64,000 nucleotides of DNA from Massilia sp. PAMC28688 (GTDB lineage: Bacteria > Pseudomonadota > Gammaproteobacteria > Burkholderiales > Burkholderiaceae_D), in contig NZ_CP080378.1 of NCBI RefSeq assembly GCF_019443445.1, positions 1,550,001 through 1,614,000 on the forward strand, read 5' to 3'. Shown here piece by piece: positions 63,671 to 64,000 of the stretch. The number at the start of each line of letters is the position of its first letter. The first letter of the stretch is position 1. The position numbers were made by a program, and so were the translations under genes. The notes under the pieces were generated by a model. That model searched no databases, was not told the origin of the DNA, and saw nothing but the letters and a program-made list of their open reading frames with translations.

Positions 63671-64000
63671 TTAGAACTTGAACGACACGCCAGCGCTGAC
63701 GTTGGTCATGTCGCTGTCTGGACGCTGCACTTCCAGGCGTGCCGACATGGTTGGGGTGATTGCATAGCTCAGACCCACGCCATACAGAACGCCCGAATCG
63801 TCGCCTTTTGCGGTGATGCCATTGCCCGACACTTCAGCGTTGATGCGGTTATAGCCCAGGCGGCCATACAGACTGAACTCATTGGTCAGCGGCAGGCCGG
63901 CGATTGCCGACAGGCCGATCTGGTCAGCGTTGACGCTTGCGCCGAAAACCTTAACATCGAACAGGCGACGGTAGTTCGCTTCAATAGCGAACGTCTGGTT
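63671..64000 (-). CDS. Outer-membrane beta-barrel protein (5' part beyond window)
   Basis: The last 109 residues of a barrel. Alternating strands such as FSLYGRLGYNRINAEV, SGVLYGVGLSYAIT and MSARLEVQRPDSDMTNVS end in VSFKF with the C-terminal Phe needed for Bam-dependent insertion. It fits the OmpA-like or porin-family eight-strand barrels. The start is outside the window. Confidence 0.85.
   Translation of the reverse strand, partial: NQTFAIEANYRRLFDVKVFGASVNADQIGLSAIAGLPLTNEFSLYGRLGYNRINAEVSGNGITAKGDDSGVLYGVGLSYAITPTMSARLEVQRPDSDMTNVSAGVSFKF

Overview
The window is GC-rich and looks like a chromosomal segment of a betaproteobacterium of the Oxalobacteraceae (Massilia/Duganella/Janthinobacterium-like). 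The clearest evidence is the minus-strand block tRNA-Tyr, tRNA-Gly, tRNA-Thr, tuf, tRNA-Trp, secE, nusG, rplK, rplA, rplJ, rplL, rpoB, rpoC, together with a PEP-CTERM protein, folB/ttcA neighbours and T6SS genes. The genus is an inference; there is no rRNA gene here to check it.

Layout. 1-16.8 kb is mixed housekeeping and envelope sequence: a truncated response regulator at the left edge, two tandem TonB-like proteins, a membrane protein, a GDPD-family lipoprotein, a secreted M28 peptidase, a TerB-like protein, SodC, small membrane proteins, a long repeat-rich TolA/TonB-like protein, a divergent HxlR regulator/methyltransferase pair, an SDR and a metallophosphoesterase. 16.9-20.1 kb is a decaying region: a frameshifted BrnA-type antitoxin, a broken murein endopeptidase, two imperfect segmental duplications and a patch of short degenerate repeats. 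20.2-25.9 kb holds one gene of 623 codons cut into three pieces by an IS5-family element and an IS21-family element. Both insertions keep exact target duplications, and removing them on paper restores one open frame, which ends in a PD-(D/E)XK-like nuclease motif. 25.9-27.8 kb is a group II intron of class C type placed directly behind the rpoC terminator. 27.9-41.9 kb is the transcription/translation core operon, with a strong promoter upstream of tRNA-Tyr.

42.4-49.8 kb carries a PEP-CTERM protein and signalling genes: an HDOD protein, a receiver-TPR protein whose phospho-acceptor position is Glu, a receiver-DUF3369-HD-GYP protein, a CheW and a J-domain membrane protein. 49.9-53.6 kb has a MidA-like methyltransferase with a small membrane protein, then a FolM-like SDR, folB and ttcA. 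53.7-63.6 kb is a type VI secretion effector cassette: VgrG, a DUF4123 adaptor, a VasX-like pore-forming effector, two full-length paralogous membrane proteins that are probable immunity proteins, and a third decayed copy. The right edge holds the 3' part of an outer-membrane beta-barrel gene.

The points most worth following are the doubly interrupted nuclease-like gene, the expanding and decaying immunity array behind the VasX-like effector, and the terminal-site-like repeats inside the IS21 transposase gene.
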